Made by a program: the position numbers and the translations under genes | Notes under the pieces: model-generated | What the model saw: only the letters and a program-made list of their open reading frames with translations | Databases searched by the model: none | What the model was told of the DNA's origin: nothing | In this document: positions 1 to 5,052 of the stretch, one piece after another | Layout: each line of letters begins with the position of its first letter | Numbering within the stretch: position 1 is the stretch's first letter | Assembly (NCBI GenBank): GCA_937975725.1 | Contig: CALJUL010000045.1 | Coordinates: 1-5,102, forward strand | Direction of reading: 5' to 3' | Length of the DNA: 5,102 bases | DNA from: an uncultured Pseudoxanthomonas sp. | Lineage (GTDB): Bacteria > Pseudomonadota > Gammaproteobacteria > Xanthomonadales > Xanthomonadaceae

Positions 1-239
1 AGGTCGCCGGCGACGTGGTCTTCCAGCGCCAGTCGCGCCGCGGCCAGCGCATGCTGTGGCTGGCCGGCGCGCTGCTGATGGCCGTGGTGCTGGCCAAGCT
101 GGTGCTGGTGGACCGCCAGCATCTGGGCAATCTGCTGGGCATCGGTTCGTTCATCGCCTACGGCCTGCTGTGCACGGTGGTGGGTTACCTGGCGCCGGCC
201 CCGCCGCGCCGCGCGGGCGCCGAGGAGGCCGCGACATGA
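1..239 (+). CDS. DUF2339-like multi-pass membrane protein, C-terminal fragment
   Basis: Only the last 78 residues are present; the gene runs in from the left edge, with the first whole codon at base 3 and the stop TGA at 237-239. The fragment has two hydrophobic stretches, one around MLWLAGALLMAVVLAKLVLV and one around LLGIGSFIAYGLLCTVVGYL, separated by a short polar DRQHLGN segment. It ends in a Pro/Ala/Arg-rich cytosol-like tail. This arrangement and the wording LVDRQHLGNLLGIGSFIAYGLL resemble the C-terminus of DUF2339 (COG5373) inner-membrane proteins, which usually have many transmembrane helices and about 800-1000 residues; that match is from memory. The function is unknown. The stop overlaps the start of the next gene (ATGA), which suggests translational coupling, and DUF2339 and DUF3999 genes are often neighbours. 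The GTG at base 15 is an internal codon, not a start, because the reading frame continues to the window edge. Confidence 0.75.
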   Translation, partial: VAGDVVFQRQSRRGQRMLWLAGALLMAVVLAKLVLVDRQHLGNLLGIGSFIAYGLLCTVVGYLAPAPPRRAGAEEAAT

Positions 240-1588
240 AGAAGTCCATCTGGCTGTTGCTGTTGTTGCCGCTCGCCGTGGCCGCCGCCGATCCGGCGCC
301 CTACGCGAAGCGCTGGCCGCTGGTGTTGTCCGGCGAGCATGCCGGGGCCTATCGGGTGGTGCTGGACGGCGAGGTCTACGCCACCACGGCGCGTGCCGAC
401 CTGCGCGACATCGACGTGCTCGACGCGCACGGCAAGCCGGTGGCGGCGGCGTTGTTCGGCCCCGAGCAGCCGACCGCGCTGCCGGCGCGGCGCATCGTGG
501 TGCCGTGGTTCCCGCTGCCGGCCCCGGCGCAGGCCGCGGGCGAACCGCTGCGGCTGTCGGCGCAGTTCGGCGAGAACGGGCGCATCGTGCGGGTGCAGGC
601 CGAAGCGGCGGCCCCGGCCGCGGCCGGCGACGGGCGCGCCTTCCTGGTGGACCTGAGCAGCATCCGCGACAACACCGAGGCCATCGAGATCACCTGGGAG
701 CCCGGCACCCCGCGCGAAGCGCGCTACCGGGTGGAAGCCAGCCACGACCTGCAGGCCTGGCGCACGGTAGACGAGGCCGCCGTGCTGGTCGAACTGCAAC
801 GCGGCGGCGAACGACTGGTGCGCAACGAAGTGCCGATCCCCGGCGGACTGCGCTACGTGCGCTTCGTCCCGCTGGACGCATCGTCCGCGCTGCCGATCCG
901 CGAAGTGCGCGTGCGCCTGGATACGGCGTACATGCGCCAGGCGATGCACTGGCCGGCGTTGCAGGGCACGCGGGTGCAGGAGCAGGGGCACGACTACTTC
1001 GTGTACCAGAGCGACGGCCGCTATCCGGTATCGCAGGTCGATCTGGAGACCGGCGACTACGCGGTGGGCGAATGGACGCTGGAAAGTCGCGACGCGCCGG
1101 ATGCGCCCTGGCGCCACCGTGCGGGACCGTGGGTGGCCTACCGCGTGGGCGGCGAAAAGCAGAGCGCTTCGCCCGAACAGCCCTTGCAAGGCGCGCCGGT
1201 GCGCGACCGCTACTGGCGCCTGCACGCCCGCGGCGCGGCGCCGTCGCAGGCGCCGGTGTTGAAGCTGGGCTACCGGCCGGACGTGATGGTGTTCCTCGCG
1301 CAGGGCGAACCGCCGTATGCGCTGGTCGCCGGCAGCGCGACCGCGCAGCGCGCGCAGGCGCCGATGCCCGCGCTGGTCGATGCCCTGCGCGCCGACCGCG
1401 GCGATGGCTGGCAGCCTTCCCCGGCCTACCTGGCCAAGCCGGAAGTGCTGGCCGGCGACGCCGCGCTGGTGGCGCCTGCGCCGCCGCGCGACTGGAAGTC
1501 CTGGCTGCTGTGGGGCCTGCTGGTGGCCGGCGCGTTGCTGGTGGCCGGCTTCGCCTTCAGCCTGATGCGCCAGCCGGCGAAGGGCTGA
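236..1588 (+). CDS. DUF3999 family protein, secreted and C-terminally membrane-anchored
   Basis: The product is 450 residues. The ATG at 236 is chosen because GAGGAGG (222-228) lies 7 nt upstream and the protein then opens with a clear signal peptide: MKKS, a Leu-rich core, and an AAA|D cleavage site near residue 18. The body is predicted to be periplasmic. Residues about 134-235 contain VDLSSIRDNTEAIEITW, a YRVEASHDLQAWRTV segment and a GLRYVRFVPL strand, a beta-rich pattern that resembles galactose-binding/discoidin-like folds. A single hydrophobic helix at about 423-444 is followed by the basic tail RQPAKG, so the C-terminus is probably cytoplasmic. Length and architecture fit the DUF3999 family, which has no established function. 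The gene overlaps the preceding DUF2339-like gene by ATGA, so the two proteins may act together in the envelope. No catalytic motif is visible. The in-frame extension back to base 56 is an artefact of high GC. Confidence 0.85.
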   Translation: MKKSIWLLLLLPLAVAAADPAPYAKRWPLVLSGEHAGAYRVVLDGEVYATTARADLRDIDVLDAHGKPVAAALFGPEQPTALPARRIVVPWFPLPAPAQAAGEPLRLSAQFGENGRIVRVQAEAAAPAAAGDGRAFLVDLSSIRDNTEAIEITWEPGTPREARYRVEASHDLQAWRTVDEAAVLVELQRGGERLVRNEVPIPGGLRYVRFVPLDASSALPIREVRVRLDTAYMRQAMHWPALQGTRVQEQGHDYFVYQSDGRYPVSQVDLETGDYAVGEWTLESRDAPDAPWRHRAGPWVAYRVGGEKQSASPEQPLQGAPVRDRYWRLHARGAAPSQAPVLKLGYRPDVMVFLAQGEPPYALVAGSATAQRAQAPMPALVDALRADRGDGWQPSPAYLAKPEVLAGDAALVAPAPPRDWKSWLLWGLLVAGALLVAGFAFSLMRQPAKG

Positions 1589-1597
1589 GCGGCCGGT

Positions 1598-1626
1598 TTG
1601 CGGCGTGCGCACGCAGCCGGGACAAT
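1598..1626 (+). promoter_or_regulatory. possible sigma70-type promoter for pgk
   Basis: In the 71-bp gap before pgk, TTGCGG (1598-1603) and GACAAT (1621-1626) are separated by 17 bp. They match the -35 and -10 consensus at 3/6 and 4/6 positions. A perfect 12-bp palindrome, GCGTGCGCACGC (1603-1614), fills most of the spacer. An initiation site near 1633 would leave a leader of roughly 25-30 nt. This is a by-eye match in GC-rich DNA, so pgk may instead be read from upstream. Confidence 0.3.
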
Positions 1627-1649
1627 AGGCGCCCGCCACCCCCGTTGCC

Positions 1650-1653
1650 AGGA
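1650..1653 (+). promoter_or_regulatory. ribosome binding site that selects the pgk start
   Basis: AGGA at 1650-1653 is followed by two in-frame ATGs, at 1654 and 1660. The first directly abuts the site with no spacer, while the second lies 6 nt away, the normal distance. This favours 1660, which gives the N-terminus MSIVRMTDLDL remembered from Xanthomonas Pgk. A third ATG at 1675 lacks a comparable site. Confidence 0.6.
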
Positions 1654-1659
1654 ATGCCC

Positions 1660-2832
1660 ATGTCCATCGTCCGCATGACCGACCTCGACCTGACCGGCAA
1701 GCGCGTGCTGATCCGGCAGGATCTCAACGTGCCCATCGAGGACGGCCGCATCACCTCCGAGCAGCGCATCACCGCCTCGCTGCCCACGCTCAAGCTGGCG
1801 TTGCAGAAGGGCGCGGCGGTGATGGTCACCTCGCATCTGGGCCGGCCGAAGGAAGGCGTGTGGAGCGAGGCCGATTCGCTGGCCCCGGTCGCGCGCCGCC
1901 TGTCCGAGCTGCTGGGCGTGGACGTGCCGCTGGTGAAGGACTGGGTGGACGGCGTGGACGTGCGGCCCGGCCAGGTGGTGCTGCTGGAGAACTGCCGCAT
2001 GAACCCCGGCGAGGGCAAGGACGATGAAGCGCTGTCGAAGAAGTACGCCGTCCTGTGCGACGTGTTCGTGATGGACGCCTTCGGCACCGCGCATCGCGCG
2101 CAGGCGTCCACCCACGGCGTGATCCGCTTCGCCCCCGTCGCCGCGGGAGGCCCGCTGCTGATGGCCGAGCTGGACGCGCTGCACAAGGCGCTGGCCAACC
2201 CGGCGCGCCCGCTGCTGGCCATCGTCGCCGGCAGCAAGGTGTCCACCAAGCTGGAACTGCTGACCAGCCTGGTCGGCAAGGTGGACCAGTTGATCGTCGG
2301 CGGCGGCATCGCCAACACCTTCATCGCCGCCGCCGGCCACGGCGTCGGCAAGTCGCTGTACGAGGCCGACCTGGTCGGGACGGCCGGCAGGATCGATGCG
2401 GACGCGAAGGCGCGCGGCGCGCAGATTCCGCTGCCCACCGACGTGGTGGTGGCCAAGGCGTTCGCCGCCGACGCGCCAGCGACGGTGAAGGCCGTCGATG
2501 CGGTGGCGGAGGACGACCTGATCCTGGACATCGGCCCGGAGACGGCGCGGCGCTACGCCGAGCTGATCAAGGCCGCCGGCACGGTGGTGTGGAACGGCCC
2601 GGTGGGCGTGTTCGAATTCGACGCCTTCGGCAAGGGCACCGAGACGCTGGCGCGCGCCATCGCGCAGTCGAAGGCGTTCTCCATCGCCGGCGGTGGCGAC
2701 ACCCTGGCGGCGGTGGACAAGTACGGCATCGCCGACGACGTGAGCTACATCTCCACCGGCGGCGGCGCCTTCCTGGAGTTCCTGGAAGGCAAGACGCTGC
2801 CCGCGGTGGCGGCGCTGGAAGCGCGCGGCTGA
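1660..2832 (+). CDS. pgk: phosphoglycerate kinase
   Basis: This 390-residue cytosolic enzyme transfers a phosphate from 1,3-bisphosphoglycerate to ADP, giving 3-phosphoglycerate and ATP in glycolysis, and runs in reverse in gluconeogenesis. It is full length for a bacterial Pgk. The N-domain signature RVLIRQDLNVP (residues 15-25) carries the substrate-binding R19, D21 and N23. Further conserved elements are R36, HLGRP (59-63), LLENCR (108-113) and DAFGTAHR (139-146). The C-domain has the nucleotide-binding GSKVSTK (191-197), GGGIANTF (214-221), WNGPVGVFE (311-319), GGGDT (344-348) and STGGGA (365-370). All key residues seem intact. The gene lies 71 bp after the DUF3999 gene and 37 bp before a HAD phosphatase, with pyk further downstream, so it belongs to a lower-glycolysis cluster. 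Codon use matches its neighbours. Identification is secure. Confidence 0.98.
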   Translation: MSIVRMTDLDLTGKRVLIRQDLNVPIEDGRITSEQRITASLPTLKLALQKGAAVMVTSHLGRPKEGVWSEADSLAPVARRLSELLGVDVPLVKDWVDGVDVRPGQVVLLENCRMNPGEGKDDEALSKKYAVLCDVFVMDAFGTAHRAQASTHGVIRFAPVAAGGPLLMAELDALHKALANPARPLLAIVAGSKVSTKLELLTSLVGKVDQLIVGGGIANTFIAAAGHGVGKSLYEADLVGTAGRIDADAKARGAQIPLPTDVVVAKAFAADAPATVKAVDAVAEDDLILDIGPETARRYAELIKAAGTVVWNGPVGVFEFDAFGKGTETLARAIAQSKAFSIAGGGDTLAAVDKYGIADDVSYISTGGGAFLEFLEGKTLPAVAALEARG

Positions 2833-2845
2833 GCGCGCCCCGCGC
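2833..2845 (+). other. short GC hairpin between pgk and the HAD gene
   Basis: Directly after the pgk stop, GCGCG (2833-2837) can pair with CGCGC (2841-2845) around a CCC loop. No U-tract follows, so it is not a classical terminator. It could slow polymerase or protect the pgk mRNA 3' end, but short GC inverted repeats are frequent by chance in such DNA. The rest of the 37-bp gap holds only a weak ribosome-binding CAGG at 2861-2864. Confidence 0.2.
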
Positions 2846-2869
2846 GCCTCGCCGCGCCGGCAGGCAACC

Positions 2870-3514
2870 ATGACCACCCTGTTCTTCGACCTCGACGGCA
2901 CCCTGATCGACTCGGCCGTCGGCATCACCCGCTGCGTCGCCCATGCGCTGGCGCGGCTGGACCATCCCGTTCCCGACGAAGCCGAACTGCGCCGCTGGAT
3001 CGGCCCGCCGCTGCGCACCAGCTTCGCGCCGTTGCTGCGCGACGAGGCGCGGGTGGAAGCGGCCGTGCTGCACTACCGCGAGCGTTTCGAGACCCACGGC
3101 TGGGCCGAGCACGAGGTGTACGCCGGCATCGGCGGCGTGGTCGAGGCGTTGCACGATGCCGGCCACCGGTTGGCCGTGGTCACGGCCAAGAACGAACCGC
3201 ACGCGCGCAAGATCGTGGCGCACCTACCGTTCGGTGACCGTTTCGACGAGATCGTCGGCGCGACGGAGGACGGCCGCCTCAGCCACAAGCCGGAGCTGAT
3301 CGCCGAAGCGCTGCACCGCTTGTCGCTGGAACCCGGCGCCTGCTGGATGATCGGCGACCGCCGCATGGACATCGCCGGCGCGCGCCACCACGGCATGCGC
3401 AACGTCGGCGTGCTGTGGGGCTTCGGCGGCGAAGAGGAATTGCGCGCCGCCGGCGCCGACCGCCTGGCCGCCACCCCCGCCGACTTGCACGCATTGCTGA
3501 CGGTCGCCCTGTAG
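2870..3514 (+). CDS. HAD-superfamily phosphatase, phosphoglycolate phosphatase-like
   Basis: This 214-residue protein has all four HAD motifs. Motif I is FFDLDGTLIDS, with nucleophile D7 and acid/base D9. Motif II is VVTAK with T105, motif III is SHKPE with K140, and motif IV is MIGDRRMDI with the Mg-binding D163 and D167. The segment between motif I and about residue 80 is helical in character, a C1-type cap that places it in subfamily IA near Gph/COG0546. It should be a soluble Mg-dependent phosphomonoesterase; the substrate cannot be read from sequence. Its place between pgk and pyk suggests work on a glycolytic side product such as 2-phosphoglycolate, but that is inference. The start ATG has only a weak CAGG (2861-2864) ahead of it, and the 37-bp gap after pgk suggests co-transcription. 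The stop TAG lies inside a REP element. Length is slightly short of Gph but nothing appears missing. Confidence 0.9.
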   Translation: MTTLFFDLDGTLIDSAVGITRCVAHALARLDHPVPDEAELRRWIGPPLRTSFAPLLRDEARVEAAVLHYRERFETHGWAEHEVYAGIGGVVEALHDAGHRLAVVTAKNEPHARKIVAHLPFGDRFDEIVGATEDGRLSHKPELIAEALHRLSLEPGACWMIGDRRMDIAGARHHGMRNVGVLWGFGGEEELRAAGADRLAATPADLHALLTVAL

Positions 3515-3539
3515 GAGCGGCGTCAGCCGCGACCGCACG
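3510..3539 (+). repeat. REP-like palindrome, GTAG type (copy 1)
   Basis: The element starts TGTAGGAGCGGC at 3510. It contains a perfect 5-bp stem, GCGGC (3517-3521) with GCCGC (3526-3530), around a GTCA loop, and continues GACCGCACG to 3539. The GTAG at its foot (3511-3514) is the hallmark of REP elements handled by REP-associated tyrosine transposases (RAYTs) and of the SMAG repeats of Stenotrophomonas. The phosphatase stop codon TAG (3512-3514) is part of the GTAG. A second, inverted copy lies at 3666-3688. No RAYT gene is present in this window. Confidence 0.75.
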
Positions 3540-3557
3540 ATTGAAAAGCCTTCCAGC

Positions 3558-3637
3558 CACGGATTGGCGCGAATCGACACGGATAAAGCCGATCAAAGGC
3601 TGGAAGTTTCATCCGTGTCGATCCGCGCCAATCCGTG
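3558..3637. repeat. 27-bp near-perfect inverted repeat inside the REP pair
   Basis: The left arm (3558-3584), beginning CACGGATTGGCGCG, and the right arm (3611-3637), ending GCGCCAATCCGTG, are reverse complements at 26 of 27 positions; the only mismatch is at 3572. They enclose a 26-nt loop (3585-3610). In RNA this would be a long stable hairpin. A further 9-bp pairing is possible between CTTCCAGCC (3550-3558) and GGCTGGAAG (3598-3606), which competes with the main stem. Similar 'ATCCGTGTCGAT...CGCCAATCCGTG' strings are, in my recollection, scattered through Lysobacter-like genomes, so this may be a dispersed repeat family. Confidence 0.85.
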
Positions 3638-3665
3638 TCTTCCGCTTTTTGCGATCGGCGTGCAG

Positions 3666-3688
3666 CGTGCGGTCGCGGCCGACGCCGC
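3666..3688 (-). repeat. REP-like sequence, inverted copy 2 (degenerate)
   Basis: Read on the minus strand, these 23 bases match bases 3517-3539 of copy 1 at 22 of 23 positions; the single difference changes A to G in the loop region. The adjoining foot, AGGCGGC in place of GTAGGAGCGGC, has lost the GTAG, so this copy looks degenerate. Together with copy 1 it forms an inverted REP pair (BIME-like) around the 27-bp inverted repeat. Confidence 0.7.
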
Positions 3689-3785
3689 CTGTGCACATGG
3701 CCGCGGCGCCGGCGCAGATCCGTGTGCGTGCGCAGCAGGTGGATGCGTTCACGAGACCAAAAAAATACCAGTACCGGTTGCGCCA

Positions 3786-3831
3786 CGCGATGCAGGAAAT
3801 GCCTTGAAAACAGCGGTTTCCTCGCATCGCG
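3786..3831 (+). other. 14-bp stem-loop with one bulged base
   Basis: CGCGATGCAGGAAA (3786-3799) pairs with TTTCCT (3817-3822) plus GCATCGCG (3824-3831). The only irregularity is an unpaired C at 3823, and the loop is 17 nt. No U-tract follows on the plus strand, so it is not a standard terminator for the phosphatase transcript. GCATCGC (3824-3830) can instead pair with GCGATGC at 3866-3872, so two exclusive folds exist. It could be a structured leader, a small RNA part or a protein-binding site; nothing in the sequence decides between these. Confidence 0.55.
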
Positions 3832-3887
3832 GCGATGGACTCTGCCGCTGTCCTGGGACAGTCCTGCGATGCCGTGCGTGCGGATCG

Positions 3888-3915
3888 TTGCGACCCGCGC
3901 GCGGTGTGGTAGCGT
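3888..3915 (+). promoter_or_regulatory. probable pyk promoter with extended -10
   Basis: TTGCGA (3888-3893) matches the -35 consensus at 4/6 positions. A 16-bp spacer separates it from TAGCGT (3910-3915), which is weak (3/6) but preceded by TG at 3907-3908, giving an extended -10 (TGgTAGCGT). Transcription would start near 3922, leaving a leader of about 20 nt that contains AGGGA (3928-3932), 8 nt before the pyk ATG. Assigned by eye. Confidence 0.4.
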
Positions 3916-3940
3916 TTGCGCGATTTCAGGGAATCGCACC

Positions 3941-5052
3941 ATGACCGAACGCCAACGCCGCACCAAGATCCTCGCCACCCTCGGACCGGCGACGGACCCG
4001 CCGGGCGTGTTGGAGGAACTGTTCCGCGCCGGCGTCAACGTGGTGCGCCTGAACTTCTCCCACGGCGATCCCTCCGGCCAGGCCAAGCGCGCCGCCGCCG
4101 TGCGCATGGCCGCGCAGCGCGTCGGCGCCGAGGTCGGCATCCTGGCCGACCTGCCCGGCCCCAAGATCCGCATCGAGCGCTTCGCCGAGGGCAAGGTGGT
4201 GCTGAAGGCCGGCGACCGTTTCGACCTGGTCGCCAGCGCCGATGCGCCCCCCGGCAGCGTCGCGCAGGTCGGCGTGAGCTACCTGGGCCTGCCCGCCGAC
4301 GTGGCGCAAGGCGACGTGCTGCTGCTGGACGACGGCCTGATGCAGTTGCGCGTGGAGCAGGTGGAGGGCGAGCGGATCTCCTGCATCGTGCTCAACGACG
4401 GCGTGCTGTCCGACCGCAAGGGCCTGAACAAGCAGGGAGGCGGCCTGTCGCTGGGCGCGCTGACCGACCGCGACCGCGAGCTGATCGCCTACGTGGCGGA
4501 GAACATCGGCGTGGACTTCATCGCCGTGTCGTTCTGCCGCAACGCCGAGGACATGAACGAGGCGCGCCGCATCGCGCGCCAGCACGGCTGTGACGCCGCG
4601 CTGGTATCCAAGATCGAGCGCACCGAAGCCATCGAGAACCTGGCTGAGATCGTTGACGCCAGCGACGTGGTGATGGTGGCGCGCGGCGACCTGGGCGTGG
4701 AGATCGGCGACGCCGAACTGCCTGGCCTGCAGAAGAAGATCATCCGCGAGTCGCTGGCGCGCAACCGCGTGGTGATCACCGCTACGCAGATGCTGCAATC
4801 CATGGTGGACAGCCCCATCCCGACCCGCGCCGAAGTGCTGGACGTGGCCAACGCCGTCATCGACGGCACCGACGCGGTGATGCTGTCGGCCGAAACCGCC
4901 GCCGGCAGCTACCCGGTCAAGGCGGTGGAGGCGATGGCGCGCATCTGCCTGGGCGCCGAGAAGCAGTTCGAGATGGACACCGACTTCGAGAAGGCGCCGC
5001 GCAACCTGGAGCGCGCCGACCAGGCCATCGCCATGGCGACGATGTTCCTGAC
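3941..5052 (+). CDS. pyk: pyruvate kinase, PykA type, 3' end missing (assembly truncation)
   Basis: The enzyme converts phosphoenolpyruvate and ADP to pyruvate and ATP in the cytosol. The ATG at 3941 follows AGGGA (3928-3932) by 8 nt and gives the typical N-terminus RRTKILATLGPATD. Other family elements are NVVRLNFSHG (33-42), the GPKIR turn (73-77), the active-site signature around VSKIER (222-227) with catalytic K224 and Mg-binding E226, ARGDLGVEIG with D250, ITATQM (279-284), and PTRAEVLDVANAVIDGTDAVMLSAETAAG. It resembles E. coli PykA more than PykF. K75 occupies the position whose Glu/Lys identity separates K+-dependent from K+-independent pyruvate kinases; Lys predicts K+ independence. 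Genomic sequence stops after residue 371 of roughly 480-490, where sequencing adapter begins, so the C-terminal allosteric domain is absent only from this contig. The frame stays open through the adapter, which could mislead an automatic caller. Confidence 0.97.

Larger units (their letters stand above)
3515..3940. other. 426-bp non-coding region between the HAD gene and pyk
   Basis: I see no credible gene here. Frames that stay open carry no recognisable protein and overlap inverted repeats. The left half (to about 3688) is a nested inverted repeat flanked by REP copies. Bases 3689-3785 contain nothing clear except an A7 run at 3759-3765 inside otherwise GC-rich DNA. Bases 3786-3872 hold a 14-bp bulged stem-loop and a competing pairing. 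The last 55 bases contain the likely pyk promoter and ribosome binding site. Local AT-rich patches near 3541-3550 and 3757-3770 contrast with the coding sequence on both sides. Confidence 0.7.

Noticed and set aside
185..1639. 484-codon open frame on the minus strand opposite the DUF3999 gene
   Set aside because: Its translation is Arg/His/Gln/Gly-rich low-complexity with no family features. It mirrors a well-supported + strand gene with signal peptide and ribosome binding site; long antisense frames are expected at this GC content.
1654..1656. Alternative pgk start two codons earlier (ATGCCCATG)
   Set aside because: The AGGA site directly abuts this ATG, leaving no spacer, while the ATG at 1660 has a normal 6-nt spacing and gives the N-terminus remembered for Xanthomonas Pgk.
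505..1659. Upstream in-frame extension of pgk
   Set aside because: The frame is open back to 505 only because stops are rare. That segment overlaps the DUF3999 gene out of frame and reads as Arg/Gly/Ala-rich nonsense; the Shine-Dalgarno at 1650-1653 fixes the start at 1660.
1426..3018. 530-codon open frame on the minus strand opposite pgk
   Set aside because: It is antisense to an unmistakable pgk and into two other genes. Its composition is typical of a GC-driven shadow frame.
3639..3650. CTTCCGCTTTTT as a rho-independent terminator after the HAD gene
   Set aside because: The T5 run is not directly preceded by a compact GC stem; the closest pairing (GGAAG 3602-3606 with CTTCC 3639-3643) is only 5 bp around a 32-nt loop. 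It is better explained as part of the nested repeat.
3564..3944. 126-codon open frame across the HAD-pyk intergenic region
   Set aside because: It runs through both arms of inverted repeats and the likely pyk promoter, has no ribosome binding site or recognisable sequence, and changes composition along its length.
3926..4798. 290-codon minus-strand frame opposite pyk
   Set aside because: It lies opposite conserved pyruvate kinase motifs, is His/Ala/Gly-rich, and has no recognisable domain or ribosome binding site.
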